This document shows positions 1 through 10,152 of a DNA stretch of 64,000 nt, in pieces (the stretch's first letter is position 1; every line of letters begins with the position of its first letter). Source of the DNA: Costus lasius (lineage: Eukaryota > Streptophyta > Magnoliopsida > Zingiberales > Costaceae). A model generated the notes under the pieces. The model had not been told where the DNA came from. It saw only the letters and a program-made list of their open reading frames with translations, and made no database searches. The position numbers were made by a program, and so were the translations under genes. Where the stretch lies: contig CM050448.1 in assembly GCA_027563935.2 (NCBI GenBank), positions 66,659,843 to 66,723,842 on the forward strand, given 5' to 3'.

Positions 1-360
1 CATTCAAAATTTGGGTGAACGAGCCGATGAGCCAAGAGTTCAAAATTTGGAAGAACGGGTCATGGGACCAAACATTAAAAATTGGGTAAATGGGTCATGG
101 GCCCAATCATTCAGAATTTAGGTGAACGAGACGTGGGGTTAAACATTCAGAATTTTATTGAGTTGGCGAATGAGCCGTGGGGCTAAACACTTGGAATTTG
201 GTTGAGTTGGCGAATGAACCGTGGGGCTAAACATTCGGAAGTTGGTTGAATGAGCCGATGAGCCAAGCGTTCAAAGTTGGGATGAATAGGTCGCAGGACC
301 AATCGTTCAAAATTTGGACGAATGAATGGTAAACAGGCCATGGGGCCAGATGTTCGAACC
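1..360. repeat. Diverged minisatellite, units of about 34-47 bp
   Basis: About nine imperfect units follow each other, each running from a word like CATTCAAAATTTGG through a GAACGGGTCATGG-like segment to GGGGCTAAA or GGACCAA. Unit length varies and several positions are substituted, so this is an old, degenerate array. It is open at the left window edge, so its full size is unknown. No coding frame is supported. Confidence 0.75.
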
Positions 361-478
361 TATTGAAGGCTATACATTGAAAATTTGGTTAAATTTTGAA
401 GATTAGGTCTGGTTAAAAAGCTACCACGATACACTACTATTTCCGTTAGAGGTAACTTAAATTGGCGTTGACCAATTT

Positions 479-652
479 TGTAATACCCTGAGTTTAGTCC
501 AACATTGGAAGTGAGAGAAACGTTAGCCTAGTATATAAGGCTTAGTGAGCTTGCTATTGTTAATTTGGGCTTAAGCATTTTAATAGATTGGGCCACGTTG
601 CAAATCGACTCACCAAGTTAATAAATGTTTGCTTACTAAGCGCGTCGTAACA
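479..652 (+). repeat. 5' LTR of the TRIM
   Basis: 174 bp, TG...CA ends, followed by the primer-binding site. It differs from the other copy by scattered substitutions and a small indel near its end, so the insertion is not very recent. Confidence 0.92.
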
Positions 653-654
653 AA

Positions 655-666
655 TGGTATCAGAGC
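655..666 (+). other. Primer-binding site, initiator tRNA-Met type
   Basis: TGGTATCAGAGC is complementary to the 3' end of plant initiator tRNA-Met and lies two bases inside the 5' LTR of the TRIM, where minus-strand DNA synthesis would start. Confidence 0.93.
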
Positions 667-828
667 AAAACTTAGTCCTAAGCATGATGAGAACCCAATA
701 GGAAAGGGATACCGAGTATGGTGGAGCCACCATTGGGTTGACCTCATATGCTACCGACTAAGGGATGGTCCTGGATATGTGTTAAGGTTTGGGCTTGACG
801 AGGACGTCAAGTCTTACGTAGGAGAGAT

Positions 829-1003
829 TGTAATACCCCGAGTTTAGTCCCACATTGGAAATGAGAAAAACGATAGCCTAGTATTTAAGGCTTAGTGGGC
901 TTGCTATTATTAACTTGGGCTTAAGCATTTTAATAGATTGGACCACATTACAAATCGACTCACCAAGTTAATAAATAATTTGTTTACTAAGAGAGTTGTA
1001 ACA
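829..1003 (+). repeat. 3' LTR of the TRIM
   Basis: 175 bp, starting TGTAATACCCCG and ending GTTGTAACA, next to the AATTT target duplication at 1004-1008. Confidence 0.92.
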
Positions 1004-1008
1004 AATTT

Positions 1009-3380
1009 TGACCGGCCCATTTAAGTTTCTTATTGCGCTTGACTTTCCTCCTCTCTCCTAGTGCGTGACATTCCCAAATTTCATTCTCTAGGAACTTTGA
1101 TTTACATTGGATTCATTGTAGTCTGGGTGGATATTTGCCTCTGGCTACCTCGTCCGACATCACTGGCTAGCAGATTGGTTTCTGGTGACAAACCCTGGAC
1201 TCCTATTCCTATTCATTTTGAAAGTTTGAAAAGTGGCAGCGGCTTGGTGACGATCGAGTTTTATCTTCATGACGAAACGTGCTCAATGGCAGATATAATT
1301 TCCAATCAGCGATTCCGGAGATCTGGCCATAAATTCTAACTTGACGAGAGCTCTCCTCAATCAGCGACACCGATAGCTGCAAATGGCTTGCGCGTTGATC
1401 TTTACCTTGAAGGTTCCAGCAACAAATTTGGAGATGATTTTTGCCCGAAAGACATGTTCGACGACGGCAATGTCAGCAACAGATTTCAGTCTTGGGTAGT
1501 GGCAGCTCGGCGACGAGTTCCAGAAGACGAGTCTGGTAGTAGAGAATGCACTATGGTGATGATTCTCTTTTGACGGCGATCGCAGAGTTCAACCACAGAT
1601 TGGAGATGATTTTTGCAGGATTTCAATCTTGGAAACTGATCTAGCTTGTAGCAGCCTGGCGATGGGTTCTGGAGGAGATGCCGAGAGGATATCTCACTCA
1701 GGCGGTAGCAGTTTCAGCAGCAACGACAGAGGAAGAAGCAACTGTTATGGCTGAATTTCATTCCTGTGATAAATCCAGCAAGAAGACGGGCTCGGTGATG
1801 CTAGCTTGGCAAAAAATCTTCACCCTACGGCAATTTTTCTGTCTGTGATGTTGACGAAGGGAAGCAGCTTCAGCGACGAGGATTCAGGCAATAGTTTTGT
1901 AGAAGATTTCTACGGTTGGTGGATTTGGCATAGGCGATTTCTGCTGAAGATGGTGGCAAGGGCTTGGAGATAGTTTTAGAGGAGTATTGGATTGGGCTTG
2001 GAGTAGAGTGGTGGCCCGTTAACTGGTAAATTTCAAAAGACGAGATTCCTAAATTCGAATTTTGATTTGGATTCTTGTAGAATCCTAAAAACAAGGATTT
2101 TCAATGACTGGTTCAAAATTATCTTGACTGTGTTTTTCTAGCATTCAGCGATTCCAGCCGAATCACAAAATCTCTTTACTGAACTTTTTTTTGAGGTTAA
2201 AATAACCTTGCCATTGCTGTATTTTACTTCCATTCTTAATTCTTATTCTAATGCCAAATTCTAAAGACATTAATTCAAGATTAAAATTATTTCGATTTCG
2301 TCAACATGTTCAATAAGCTCTGATTAGTGAAGTATTATTTTTGTTCACCTGTTCCATGCCTATGCTCTTTCTCTCGGTGATTTTCTCTAACTATCTTCTT
2401 TAGTTGAATTTCTGATGTTCCGCCCAGATTTATGGATTCATTAACTTAAAACTTTTCGTGTATGCGTGCACAGGTTCATTGACTGGATCCTTGCTAAGCC
2501 CTTTTTCTTTTTACAGCAATCTTCAAGTAAAAACGCTACTAAAATCCTGCTTCTATTGCATGACCTTGATTTTAAGTTCTGTAGCCGTCTGAATTTTATA
2601 TTGTGTTACAACCTTTTTCACTACCAGAATTCTACTTTGGTTGCATATCTTTGTAATTTTGCAAAGTGCGTCACAGCCTTGCTTTTAAGTTCTATTGCAG
2701 TCTGAATTTTGATTTGTGTTGCAACCTTTTTTAGAGAGTATGAAACTAAGTCCTTACGTAATAGATTCTCCAAAATCTTGAACAGAGATTTCAAACAAAC
2801 TCTCGTGTGTATTTTTTGTGAGCAATATTCCAAGGATTTGCCTTCCATGGCCGAAATCTAGGTTGAACTTTGGTTGGAGTTTCATATTTCTTTATGAGGG
2901 ATTTACTTCCTCCCTTTCTCCCTTTGATGATTTCATGTCTAGCAGAATTAAAATTCTGTAGCTTTACAGATTTTTTAGTGAATCCTCAACAATGATTTTG
3001 TCTCTATTAAAATTCTGCTTTGTTTGTTTTTGGTTGTGAAAACTCTAGCCGAGTCTCCTTCTAATAATTGCTCTTTCCATCTAAAAGCTATTTTTATGTA
3101 TATTTCCCAACCGAGACCATATAACAATAACAGCCATATATTTTTTTTAGGATTTTCAGCTGATCTTTCAAGCAATTTCTCTTCCTTTTTTTAATCAAAC
3201 AACACCTTTTAATTTTTTTTCTTGTGATTTCCAGCCAGACTTATTCAACAATTTTTTTTTTTTTTGTTTTGCTAAAACCTCTTGGGCTTTGAAATTAAAA
3301 CTATATTTAAGCCGGACCAAAATTTCCCCACATTTGTTGGATTTTTTTTACTAGAGTACCATTCTCTATGATTTAGTAAA
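1009..3380. other. Non-coding stretch, no recognised gene
   Basis: No open frame here resembles a known family. There is a loose internal duplication of about 175 bp: GGAGATGATTTTTGC occurs at 1429 and 1604, each followed by similar text (a TTTCA-TCTTGG word, then GGCGA...GTTC.GA). From 2100 on the sequence becomes T-rich with long T runs. It could be an old LTR or untranslated leader, but no ends or primer site were found. Confidence 0.5.
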
Positions 3381-3520
3381 GTGATTTTGTAGGAGTATCC
3401 TCTCCGATTTAGGCCGGAGTTTACTCTCCGTAAAAGTGATTTTGTAGGAGTATCCTCTTCGATTTAGTCCGGAGTTTACTCTCCGTAAAATTAATTTTGT
3501 AGGAGTATCCTCTCCATAGA
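3381..3520. repeat. 55-bp tandem repeat, about 2.5 copies
   Basis: A unit beginning GTGATTTTGTAGGAGTATCC and containing a GGAGTTTACTCTCCG word starts at 3381 and 3436. A third, partial unit starting TTAATTTTG begins at 3491. The spacing is exactly 55 bp. Confidence 0.8.
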
Positions 3521-4091
3521 AAGAAGATGAGAGATAAAAAAAAAATGAAAATTTACGTTACTTGATGTGTCGCGTGCTCCTTTCTTGTATGATTTTCCTT
3601 GCTTCGAGTGCCTTCTCTTCTCTTGTAGAGTTTCTTCTTAGATCGTCTTCTTCTTCCTCATGTGAATTTCAACCAAAAAAGGGTTTTTTTTTCTTGTGTG
3701 AGAGCTTCAACTGAATTAATAAATAGTCGAATAGGTGAATCGCCCTTTTTTTTGGTTATCCTCTTTTATTTTATAATCTATTTGCTCTTGCTATTTTTGA
3801 CTGAGACATATGCCACTTCCCTCGTCGTTGCATGTCTCTCTCTTTTTTTTTTTGTTGTGTTTCTTTCCCACTCTGCATTTTGCTTCGCAAAAAAGTATAT
3901 GACCGAGCAGCCTATGTCCATGTTGTGGCTTTTTTTTTATTTATCCACACTTCTCTACGTGGCTACAACAATAGTACCTAGAGCCAAAATTGGATTTTGC
4001 TCCCTCTCATAGCTTAAGTAACAACACGATTTCTTTTTTTTTTCTTTATTTTTTATTCTCCTTGGTTACATGCGATGCTCACTACTTTCTA

Positions 4092-4145
<54 letters not shown>

Positions 4146-4330
4146 TTTCCACGTTTTACATAAACCGCTCAAAAATAGTCCTCTAGAACCTAAATTTGCT
4201 TTCGCATACTTAGAGCATGTTTGGCAATTTTGCTTGCACCCCTTTTTTCTCTTTGTTTTTGCTATGCCATTTTGATCAATTTAACTAAAAAAATTAATTA
4301 ATTAATCAAAATAACTAATTAATTATTAAT
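3521..4330. other. T-rich non-coding stretch
   Basis: Long T runs and pyrimidine-rich text dominate. The 116-codon open frame at 3662-4012 is mostly Phe, Leu and Ser from T-rich DNA and resembles no family. Nothing functional is visible apart from the microsatellite listed separately. Confidence 0.5.
4091..4146. repeat. (ATT)n microsatellite
   Basis: An almost pure run of ATT triplets about 56 bp long. A leucine run in one frame is only its translation. Confidence 0.95.
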
Positions 4331-4343
4331 AATAATAATAATA
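4324..4343. repeat. (AAT)n microsatellite
   Basis: About six AAT triplets, immediately left of the first recognisable gag sequence of element B, so it may mark the truncation point of that element. Confidence 0.85.
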
Positions 4344-4344
4344 A

Positions 4345-4956
4345 TTTTTTTTGTCTTCAACATCCTCGGTAGCAAAAGCAGATTCACTTTCGTCCAAAAT
4401 TGACTCTATGAATGTTTCTACTGCTAACTCTATGACTTGTGATGTTTGTGGAGTGTCAGGACATGCTGCTGATGATTGCCACATTTTGAACACTCCATCT
4501 AAATAGGTCAACACTATCGGGAACTTCAGAAATCAGAACGATCCCTATTCAAGCACGTACAATCTAGGATGGAGAAATCACCTGAATTTCTCCTACAGGC
4601 TCAACCAAGGGCAAGTCCCCCCTGCAAACTTTTATAATCAAAATTTTTCTTTGAGTATCAGGCCTCCTCTTGGAATGCAACTTCCAACAATCAATTAAAG
4701 GTAGTTAAACCCACTTCATAGGTCGAGACTAGAGTTGATGCTTGAGAATTTTATGGCGAACCAAATTAAGCAAAACAACAATGTGAATGAGTCCATTTGC
4801 CAGCTGAATTTGAAGGTGGATTCCATGGCCATGTGCTCAAAAAAGTTGGAGACTCTGATGACATAGCTTGCTCAGTAGACCAATTCCTCTTCAAGAGCCA
4901 GGGGAAAACTTCCTATTCAACCTGAAGCGAATCCAAGAGATCATTGTAATGCCTTC
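4345..4956 (+). pseudogene. gag: Element B gag, C-terminal part with zinc knuckle
   Basis: The frame reads CDVCGVSGHAADDC, a CX2CX4HX4C nucleic-acid-binding knuckle typical of gag nucleocapsid, then an NDPYSSTYN-like stretch followed by GWRNH, which is shared with the gag genes of A, C and D. The N-terminal capsid part is absent. Stop codons interrupt the frame soon after the knuckle and again near 4700-4870. The final part leads into the protease region through a PRxH-like segment. It is a dead fragment of an Athila-like gag. Confidence 0.8.
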
Positions 4957-5643
4957 ATGGTATGTGATGATGAGCAATTAGAGAGCTCCAAGAATGATGA
5001 AATTGATAATGTGGAGAGGGAGTTTGACAGGCAAAAGGAGAAGTCTCATTCTGAAACACTAGACATCAAGAAGATGGTGGCGATGATTGAAGATTTTATA
5101 GCTTGCATACATAATCAGCCATCTCTTAAACTCGAAGACCCTGGTAGTTTTGATATACCATGCATGATTGGCAGTATTACATTCGACATAACACTCTTGG
5201 ACATGGGGGTTGGCGTCAGTATCATGTCGCTCTCCATCTTCAAGAAATTAGACTTGGGAAATCTTAAGTCAACATTAAAAGTTCTTCAACTCGCCAACAG
5301 TTCTAGACTTTACCCACTTGGAATTGCTGAAGATGTGACTCTCCAAATTAAAGGATTCTTCGTCCCAGTAGATTTTATGGTTTTGGATATGACAGAGAAT
5401 GCCACTTTTCCTCTAATATTGGGCAGGTCGTTCCTTGCTACAACTGGAGCAGTGATAGACGTCCCACACAGAATGATAACCTTTAGCATTGATAGAAATA
5501 TTCTATCATTTAATCTTTCTGTTAATAATAAAGAATTATCTTTTTTAGACTCTAGTTGTGGCATAGCGGTGATGGAGGAAAATACTGCACAGTCAAGTGG
5601 CAAGATAGAATTTTTCCTAGATATTTTTCTAGAGCATTTCTAG
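4957..5643 (+). pseudogene. pro: Element B aspartic protease region
   Basis: An uninterrupted 228-codon frame matching the retropepsin part of the other Athila-like elements here. The segment around residues 65-160 has the family's order: GSFDIPC, then the catalytic loop, LQLA, then the strand FPLILGRSFLATTGAVIDV. The catalytic loop reads LLDMGVGVS where A and C have CDLGAS: the Asp and Gly remain but the usual Ser is lost. Upstream residues are acidic gag-protease linker. The stop at 5641 is followed by further broken reading. The enzyme would cleave the Gag-Pol precursor, but the altered loop and missing pol make function unlikely. Confidence 0.8.
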
Positions 5644-5865
5644 GATAAGCCCGACGACTTTGTTAGTTTGAAGGAAGATGGGATGATGGCTATAACAATT
5701 TCAACTGAGAGATATTAGGAGGACGTAAGGAGAAAAACAAAAGGAGCACTTGAATATGAAGATTTGAGAGATATCAAGAGGGCTTATTAGTTTTACCACC
5801 CTATTGTTTCATGTCATGAGAAAATAATTGTAGTTAAACTTTTATATTGTGTGCTTATTTTAATA

Positions 5866-5943
5866 GGTACAATCATTGGGCGACGGAGAAAGCAGAGGCT
5901 CCATGCCATTTATTTTGCCTCTACTACATCGGAAACACCGTGA
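5866..5943 (+). pseudogene. RNase H scrap marking the pol deletion in element B
   Basis: One frame reads GTIIGRRRKQRLHAIYFAS, matching the start of RNase H in C and D (GAVLGQRKDNKLHAIYYAS). It lies only about 220 bp after the protease stop, where the intact family has more than 1.5 kb of reverse transcriptase. This shows that B descends from a pol-bearing element and lost reverse transcriptase and integrase by deletion. Confidence 0.75.
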
Positions 5944-5954
5944 CACTCTCTTAT

Positions 5955-6002
5955 GGTCAAGCTAGTGACCTTAAAGAAGTGCTTATTGGGAGGCAACCCA
6001 AT
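5955..6002 (+). other. Conserved post-polyprotein hairpin, element B copy
   Basis: GGTCAAGCTAGTGACCTTAAA is followed by AAGTGCTT and then ATTGGG-AGGCAA-CCCAAT, a six-base-pair stem with a six-base loop. Element C has CTTGGG-AGGCAA-CCCAAG at the corresponding place. The end pair differs (A-T against C-G), which keeps pairing. Function unknown. Confidence 0.75.
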
Positions 6003-6129
6003 CTTTTGTTGACACTTTTTATAGTTTCTTATTTATTTTTGTTACTTAGTCTTAGTAATTTTTAAATTTTCTTTCAAATTTATGCTTTTTATATGGTACA
6101 CAGCTAATGGAAATTTTTTTGGATTTTTC

Positions 6130-6470
6130 AGATACCTACACGTTGTGCACGGTCGTGGCCATGCATCCATGCACGGCCGTGAAAGCCTCATAGTGTTTTT
6201 CTGCATATCATGCCGAGATGTTCACGGCCCAGGGTGTGAAGCTGTACACGACTATGATCACTTCGAGAAGAAATTTTACGCCAAAGCTTTTACATGTGTG
6301 GCCATGCATTGATGCACGGCCGTGTTGGATATTTGCACTTTATGCCAAGACATGCACGGGCATGCCCATGTATCGATTCACAGCCATGACGAGTAAGTGA
6401 AGCTGAAACTTTTATGTGACGAAGCTTTCACGGGCTGAGCCGTGCATGCCTTCATGGCCGTGCACGCTTC
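6130..6470 (+). repeat. CACGGCCGTG-type near-palindrome repeats in element B
   Basis: The spacer between the post-stop hairpin and ORF1 repeats words such as GCACGGCCGTG, TTCACGGCCC, GCACGGGCATGCCC and CATGGCCGTGCAC about every 30-60 bp. The same class of word, mostly as TTACGGCCGTAA, fills the equivalent spacer of A and the LTRs of A, C and D. Confidence 0.8.
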
Positions 6471-6526
6471 TATTATAAAAGTCGTCCATGTGCCCGCCCT
6501 TTTTACACGCCCATGCAAAACCCTAG
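6471..6526 (+). promoter_or_regulatory. Possible internal promoter and leader for element B ORF1
   Basis: A TATA-like TATTATAAAAG (6471-6481) is followed about 35 bp on by AAACCCTAG (6518-6526), a telo-box word common in plant 5' leaders, then a C-rich leader to the ORF1 start at 6773. This suggests ORF1 may have had its own transcript start. It is inferred from sequence words only. Confidence 0.35.
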
Positions 6527-6772
6527 CCGCATTGCCACCTCTCCGATCTGCCACCTCTGACGCCCAATCGACCTCAAGCCACTCTCCATGATCTCCGTCT
6601 AGCTCCGGCGACCCTTCCTTGTTGTTTTCTGGCACCGATTAGGGCTTCTCGCTGCTGCGCCGCCACTTCTACAATTCTAGCCGCCGCCACCGACTTCGTC
6701 TTTCTACCATTGACGTCTCCTATGACTTATCTGGCTTATCCTCTCATCTCCCATCATTTTTTAGCCACTAGC

Positions 6773-7980
6773 ATGCCTCCACACAAGCAGGTGACCTCTA
6801 AGTGCCGAGCCTCTTCTTCGGGCACCGCTGCTGAATGCCAAGCACCTGCTGCACCGCCTACTCCTTATGGTATCCTTTGCCGTGATCCAAAGCAGATGGC
6901 CAAGCTAAATGCGTGATGCACCAGCAAGTGACCACAACCAGATTTCTTGATCATGCAACGCTAAATACATTGGGTTTTCATGGTGATGTCCAATGGCTCT
7001 TCCAGCGCATGGGGTGGAATCTGTTCTTCACCATCTCCTACCCTATGTACATCCTCATAGTGGTGGAATCTGTTCTTGTCCTCTATAGAATTTCATGCCA
7101 ACATCCACACCGACAATGATGATGGCAGTCTATCCTTCCGGCTCAACAACACCGAATTTGTACTTACACTTTCCGAGCTGAACAAGATATACGGATTTCC
7201 CACGGACGGCACGCGGTTGACCCCGCAGCAATTCAATGCCAATACTTTCTGGAGGCTTCTCACTGGTGCTCAGCCCTTTGATACTTAGACTGCAAGAGCC
7301 ACATCCCTCGGCAACCCAGTTCTCAAGTATGTGCATCGAGTCCTTGCATATACTATTTTTAGCTGGGGGGAGTCTGACGGGCTTATGCGAGCTTCTGAGT
7401 TGTTATTCCTCTGGGTGATGCTGAATGAGGTCCACTCAACACAGCCTTTTTCTTTGCCAGGCAACTCCAAAAGGTCTCTTGGGCGCCTAAAGGTGCCATT
7501 GCTCTCGGAGGACTCCCCACTCCACTTGCTCTTGCGGTAGGGATTCAGCCCTACCAAATGGAGCAAGCCCGAGGTAACTCCCGCCTTGACCTTGACTCCT
7601 GCATCTCGATGTGGATGATCATCAAGGAGGAGGAGCTCTACAATCTGCTCTTCCCCGGGAGCGATGTCAAGTTGTCACTGCCAAATCCTACATGCACCAC
7701 TATCCGCGAGCAGCATAACTAGAGGGTGGAGGCAGTTGAGGATCATGATGTTCCTCTCGACACTACTCCACCACCACCTTCCCAGCAACCTACCACCCAG
7801 TTGGACCACATGGAGACGATGATCAGATTTGTCTGGGACTCTCAGCATGACACTTAGCTTTCCGTTGCTGAAGGGCTTTCACAGCTTTGCGACCTTGAAG
7901 CTGTAGTGGGACGCCAAGGATGGGTCCAGTCATTCATCCTGGAGTCCGCATCTCTGCCAACATGGCCATCATAGTAGCCA
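6773..7980 (+). pseudogene. Element B ATHILA ORF1-type gene, broken
   Basis: Starts MPPHKQVTSK, like MAPK in the ORF1 genes of A and C. Matching blocks follow in different frames: a PYGIL block, then SLSFRLNNTEFVLTLSELNK (compare HITFTLGEAEHSLDLMQLNR in C), then KYVHRVLAYTIF followed by a SWGESDG block, then a proline-rich tail region. At least four stops or frameshifts break it (near 6914, 7100, 7287 and 7540). The family is the ATHILA ORF1 type found downstream of pol in Athila elements. Its function is not established, and no signal peptide or membrane span is visible here, so I do not call it an envelope protein. Confidence 0.7.
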
Positions 7981-8862
7981 TAGATGTACATTCAGGTTTA
8001 GGTTCATCAACTAAGGGGGTACTCCTAGTGCGCACCATTGTGTCAGTTTAGGAGCAGGCAGGGTAAAGCAATTGTGATACTTAAAGTGAACACTAATACA
8101 AGAAATAACAGCAATATCAGATATTGGTAGTCACAAAGTAAAGGCTAGCGCAAGCAAGTTTTAAGTGTAATAATAGATTCACAACAGCTTCAATTTTAGC
8201 AAGGCTGGTGAGAGGAAAAATGCAGTAGATTCCAGATACAAATGCAATGATGTGTATAGGTATTGCAGCTAATGGGAAACTGATATACTGTTCTAGAGTA
8301 ACTGTAAGATGTAATGCAGTTGATATAACACACAACACAGCAATCGGCAGAAAATCAGAGAACTCACGGTAAGCTACAGTAAGAGTAGTAAATGGAATTT
8401 TTGGCTGTATGCAGAGATTACAAATGCAACATGTATCAATTTCAAGTAGTACTAAATGGCAATACAGTAGTATCAATTGGCAGTCTTAACTTACTATAAG
8501 ATGGTAATGCAGTAGTATTTCGGAGATTCAGTCTACAGTGATTACTCGACACTAGTTCTGCATGAACCAGAAAAGACAGATGGTAAGCTACAGTAAAGTT
8601 TCAAATTTTCGGTAATAGGATTCCAGCAGCTAGAGATCTCTTAACTCAGTAATAAGCTCGACACTCAACTCGATATTTTCAAAGATGAAAACTCAGAAGA
8701 TGTCAAGCATAGACGTAGCAACAGAAAACCAAAAATAGAACTTTAGAATTAGGGAATTCCAACAAATAGTTTCAGTGCATAATGATCAAATACAACTTTG
8801 CAATTTTTTGTTTTCAGCATAAATCAAACTAACAGCAGATGAATATAGAGCACCTAAGGATT
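7981..8862. other. Unassigned AT-rich stretch, possibly internal part of Q
   Basis: After the ORF1 remnant the sequence changes character near 8000. It repeats short words (AGTAGTA, GCAATACAGTAG, TAAGCTACAGTAA) without a clear unit and leads into the minus-strand primer site at 8863. If Q is a minus-strand element this would be its internal region. No protein family is recognised, and the 119-codon minus-strand frame at 8117-8476 resembles nothing known. Confidence 0.4.
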
Positions 8863-8874
8863 GCTCTGATACCA
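8863..8874 (-). other. Primer-binding site, minus strand (element Q)
   Basis: On the minus strand this reads TGGTATCAGAGC, the initiator tRNA-Met primer site, four bases from a sequence ending ...TTCTACA. That spacing is normal for an LTR end followed by its primer site, so a minus-strand LTR should lie to the right. Confidence 0.85.
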
Positions 8875-8878
8875 CTAA

Positions 8879-10152
8879 TGTAGAACTGATTTTGCCCTAG
8901 ATCTCCTTAGGTATGTAGCTCCCTAAATTATAATTTATCTAAGTGCAAGAGTAGATTTTAGTTGGTTTTAAGAGTCTGGACACGCGATTCAAAAACAAAG
9001 TTTTAGCTGGATTAGAAAACACCTGAGGCCCCCTTGTGGGAAGGGGGACAAATTCCCTTCTATTCCTGTTCAGTAAGCTTTGGTTGACTTGCGCCAGCTA
9101 AGGAGTTTGGTGTGTATGCAAGTTTCCTTTAACTCCAACTGTCGATGATCCTCAACACCTCCAATCTTCCACAAGGATTCAGGAAGGCTCGGCAGATGAT
9201 GGAAGAGCAAGTGTGAGGAGCCTTCGGCTCACCCTCAAGGATTCAAGGACAAAGGGGCCAACGGCTCACCCTTAGCAAGAACAAAGGGGCCAACGGCACA
9301 CCCTCAACAAGAACAGCAATCGCTAACAGGTTGTTTGTTTTTTCAGAATGGATTGACTAAGAGTGCAAGTGTCGAATTACATGGGCATAAAACCCTTACA
9401 CCCAATGTTCATATTTGAATAGACGTTTGGCATTCTGGTCTTGCTGGACATTTGAACCTTTGTGAGTGGTCAAACTTGTGATGAAGAGAGGTTGAAAGAT
9501 ATTCTCGCATGCAGGTAATTTGCAGTCTTGGTTTTACATATCATTGGCTAAGCAGGATTTTCAGGCTGACATTGATCTTAGGTGGCTTGGCTGGTATTGA
9601 ACTTGTGGACCCAATGTATTCTCGCTGGATTTGAGCTTGGTCATGATGTTGAACTTGGTGGATACTTGCCGTTGTTGAATCCGAGCTTGACCCTTGCTGA
9701 TGTTGTTTTTGAGTTGACATTGCTGATGTTGAATTTGAGTCGACCTTTGAGAATGCCTTGATCATGTGGCTGGGTGATCCGGGTACCATGTAAGTGCAGT
9801 TACATGTACATGATTGCTAGACTAAACATCCTACTACAATCATTACAAAATAAAACAAAATTTGAAAGTAAATCCTAGGCTAAATCCTAACTACAACATA
9901 CAATATTCAATCAGCAATGTAAAGTTACAAAATTTTTCTACCAACTAGTCTTATAACAAGCAAGACTAGGTAGAACCGAATGGTATCAGTTAACAAGTCA
10001 AGTTTCTAGAGTTAAGCAGGAATGTAAATAAGTCTTTTAAGATAAATAGAAATGTAGGCAACTTCTAGGATAAGCTTCATCAAATAGTCATCCCATAACG
10101 AACTAGAGGCTTCCTATTTCTCTTAGATCTTCTGGGTAATGCCCCTGCATCA
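8879..10152 (-). mobile_element. Putative 5' LTR of minus-strand element Q
   Basis: The right-hand neighbour of the minus-strand primer site. On the minus strand it would start TGATGCAGGGGC at 10152 and end TTCTACA at 8879, giving 1274 bp with TG...CA ends. The left boundary is fixed by the primer site. The right boundary is inferred because copia coding sequence begins directly at 10153. The second LTR was not found, so the element is truncated or a partner copy was lost. It contains no recognised protein; the 82-codon minus frame at 9541-9789 is low-complexity. Confidence 0.5.
9205..9312. repeat. Short tandem repeat inside the Q LTR, about 33 bp, 3 copies
   Basis: Three successive copies of a unit with the core GGGGCCAACGGCTCACCCT, the first diverged to GGAGCCTTCGGCTCACCCT, separated by AGCAAGAACAA-like text. 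Confidence 0.7.

Larger units (their letters stand above)
479..1003 (+). mobile_element. Complete TRIM (terminal-repeat retrotransposon in miniature)
   Basis: A 525-bp element with all marks of an LTR retrotransposon but no coding capacity. Two direct repeats (479-652 and 829-1003) start TGTAATACCC and end GTAACA. The 5' copy is followed after two bases by TGGTATCAGAGC (655-666), the standard plant initiator tRNA-Met primer site. A short purine run (821-827) precedes the second copy. The element is flanked by AATTT at 474-478 and 1004-1008, a 5-bp target duplication. The 162-bp internal part has no gag or pol, so it would depend on another element's proteins. The 72-codon open frame across it is not a gene. 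Confidence 0.93.
4345..7980 (+). mobile_element. Element B: decayed Athila-like gypsy remnant without pol
   Basis: A truncated plus-strand element. In order it holds the zinc-knuckle end of gag, an aspartic protease, a tiny RNase H scrap, the conserved post-stop hairpin, a CACGGCCGTG-rich repeat spacer, a leader with a TATA-like box, and an ATHILA ORF1-type gene. No LTR or primer site was found on either side. Reverse transcriptase and integrase are missing, and the RNase H scrap at 5866-5943 shows they were lost by internal deletion. Stops occur in every coding part. Confidence 0.8.

Noticed and set aside
629..847. 72-codon frame across the TRIM
   Set aside because: It runs from the LTR end through the primer site into the second LTR; a chance frame.
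3662..4275. Membrane-protein-like hydrophobic frames
   Set aside because: Driven by T runs and the ATT microsatellite; no conserved motif.
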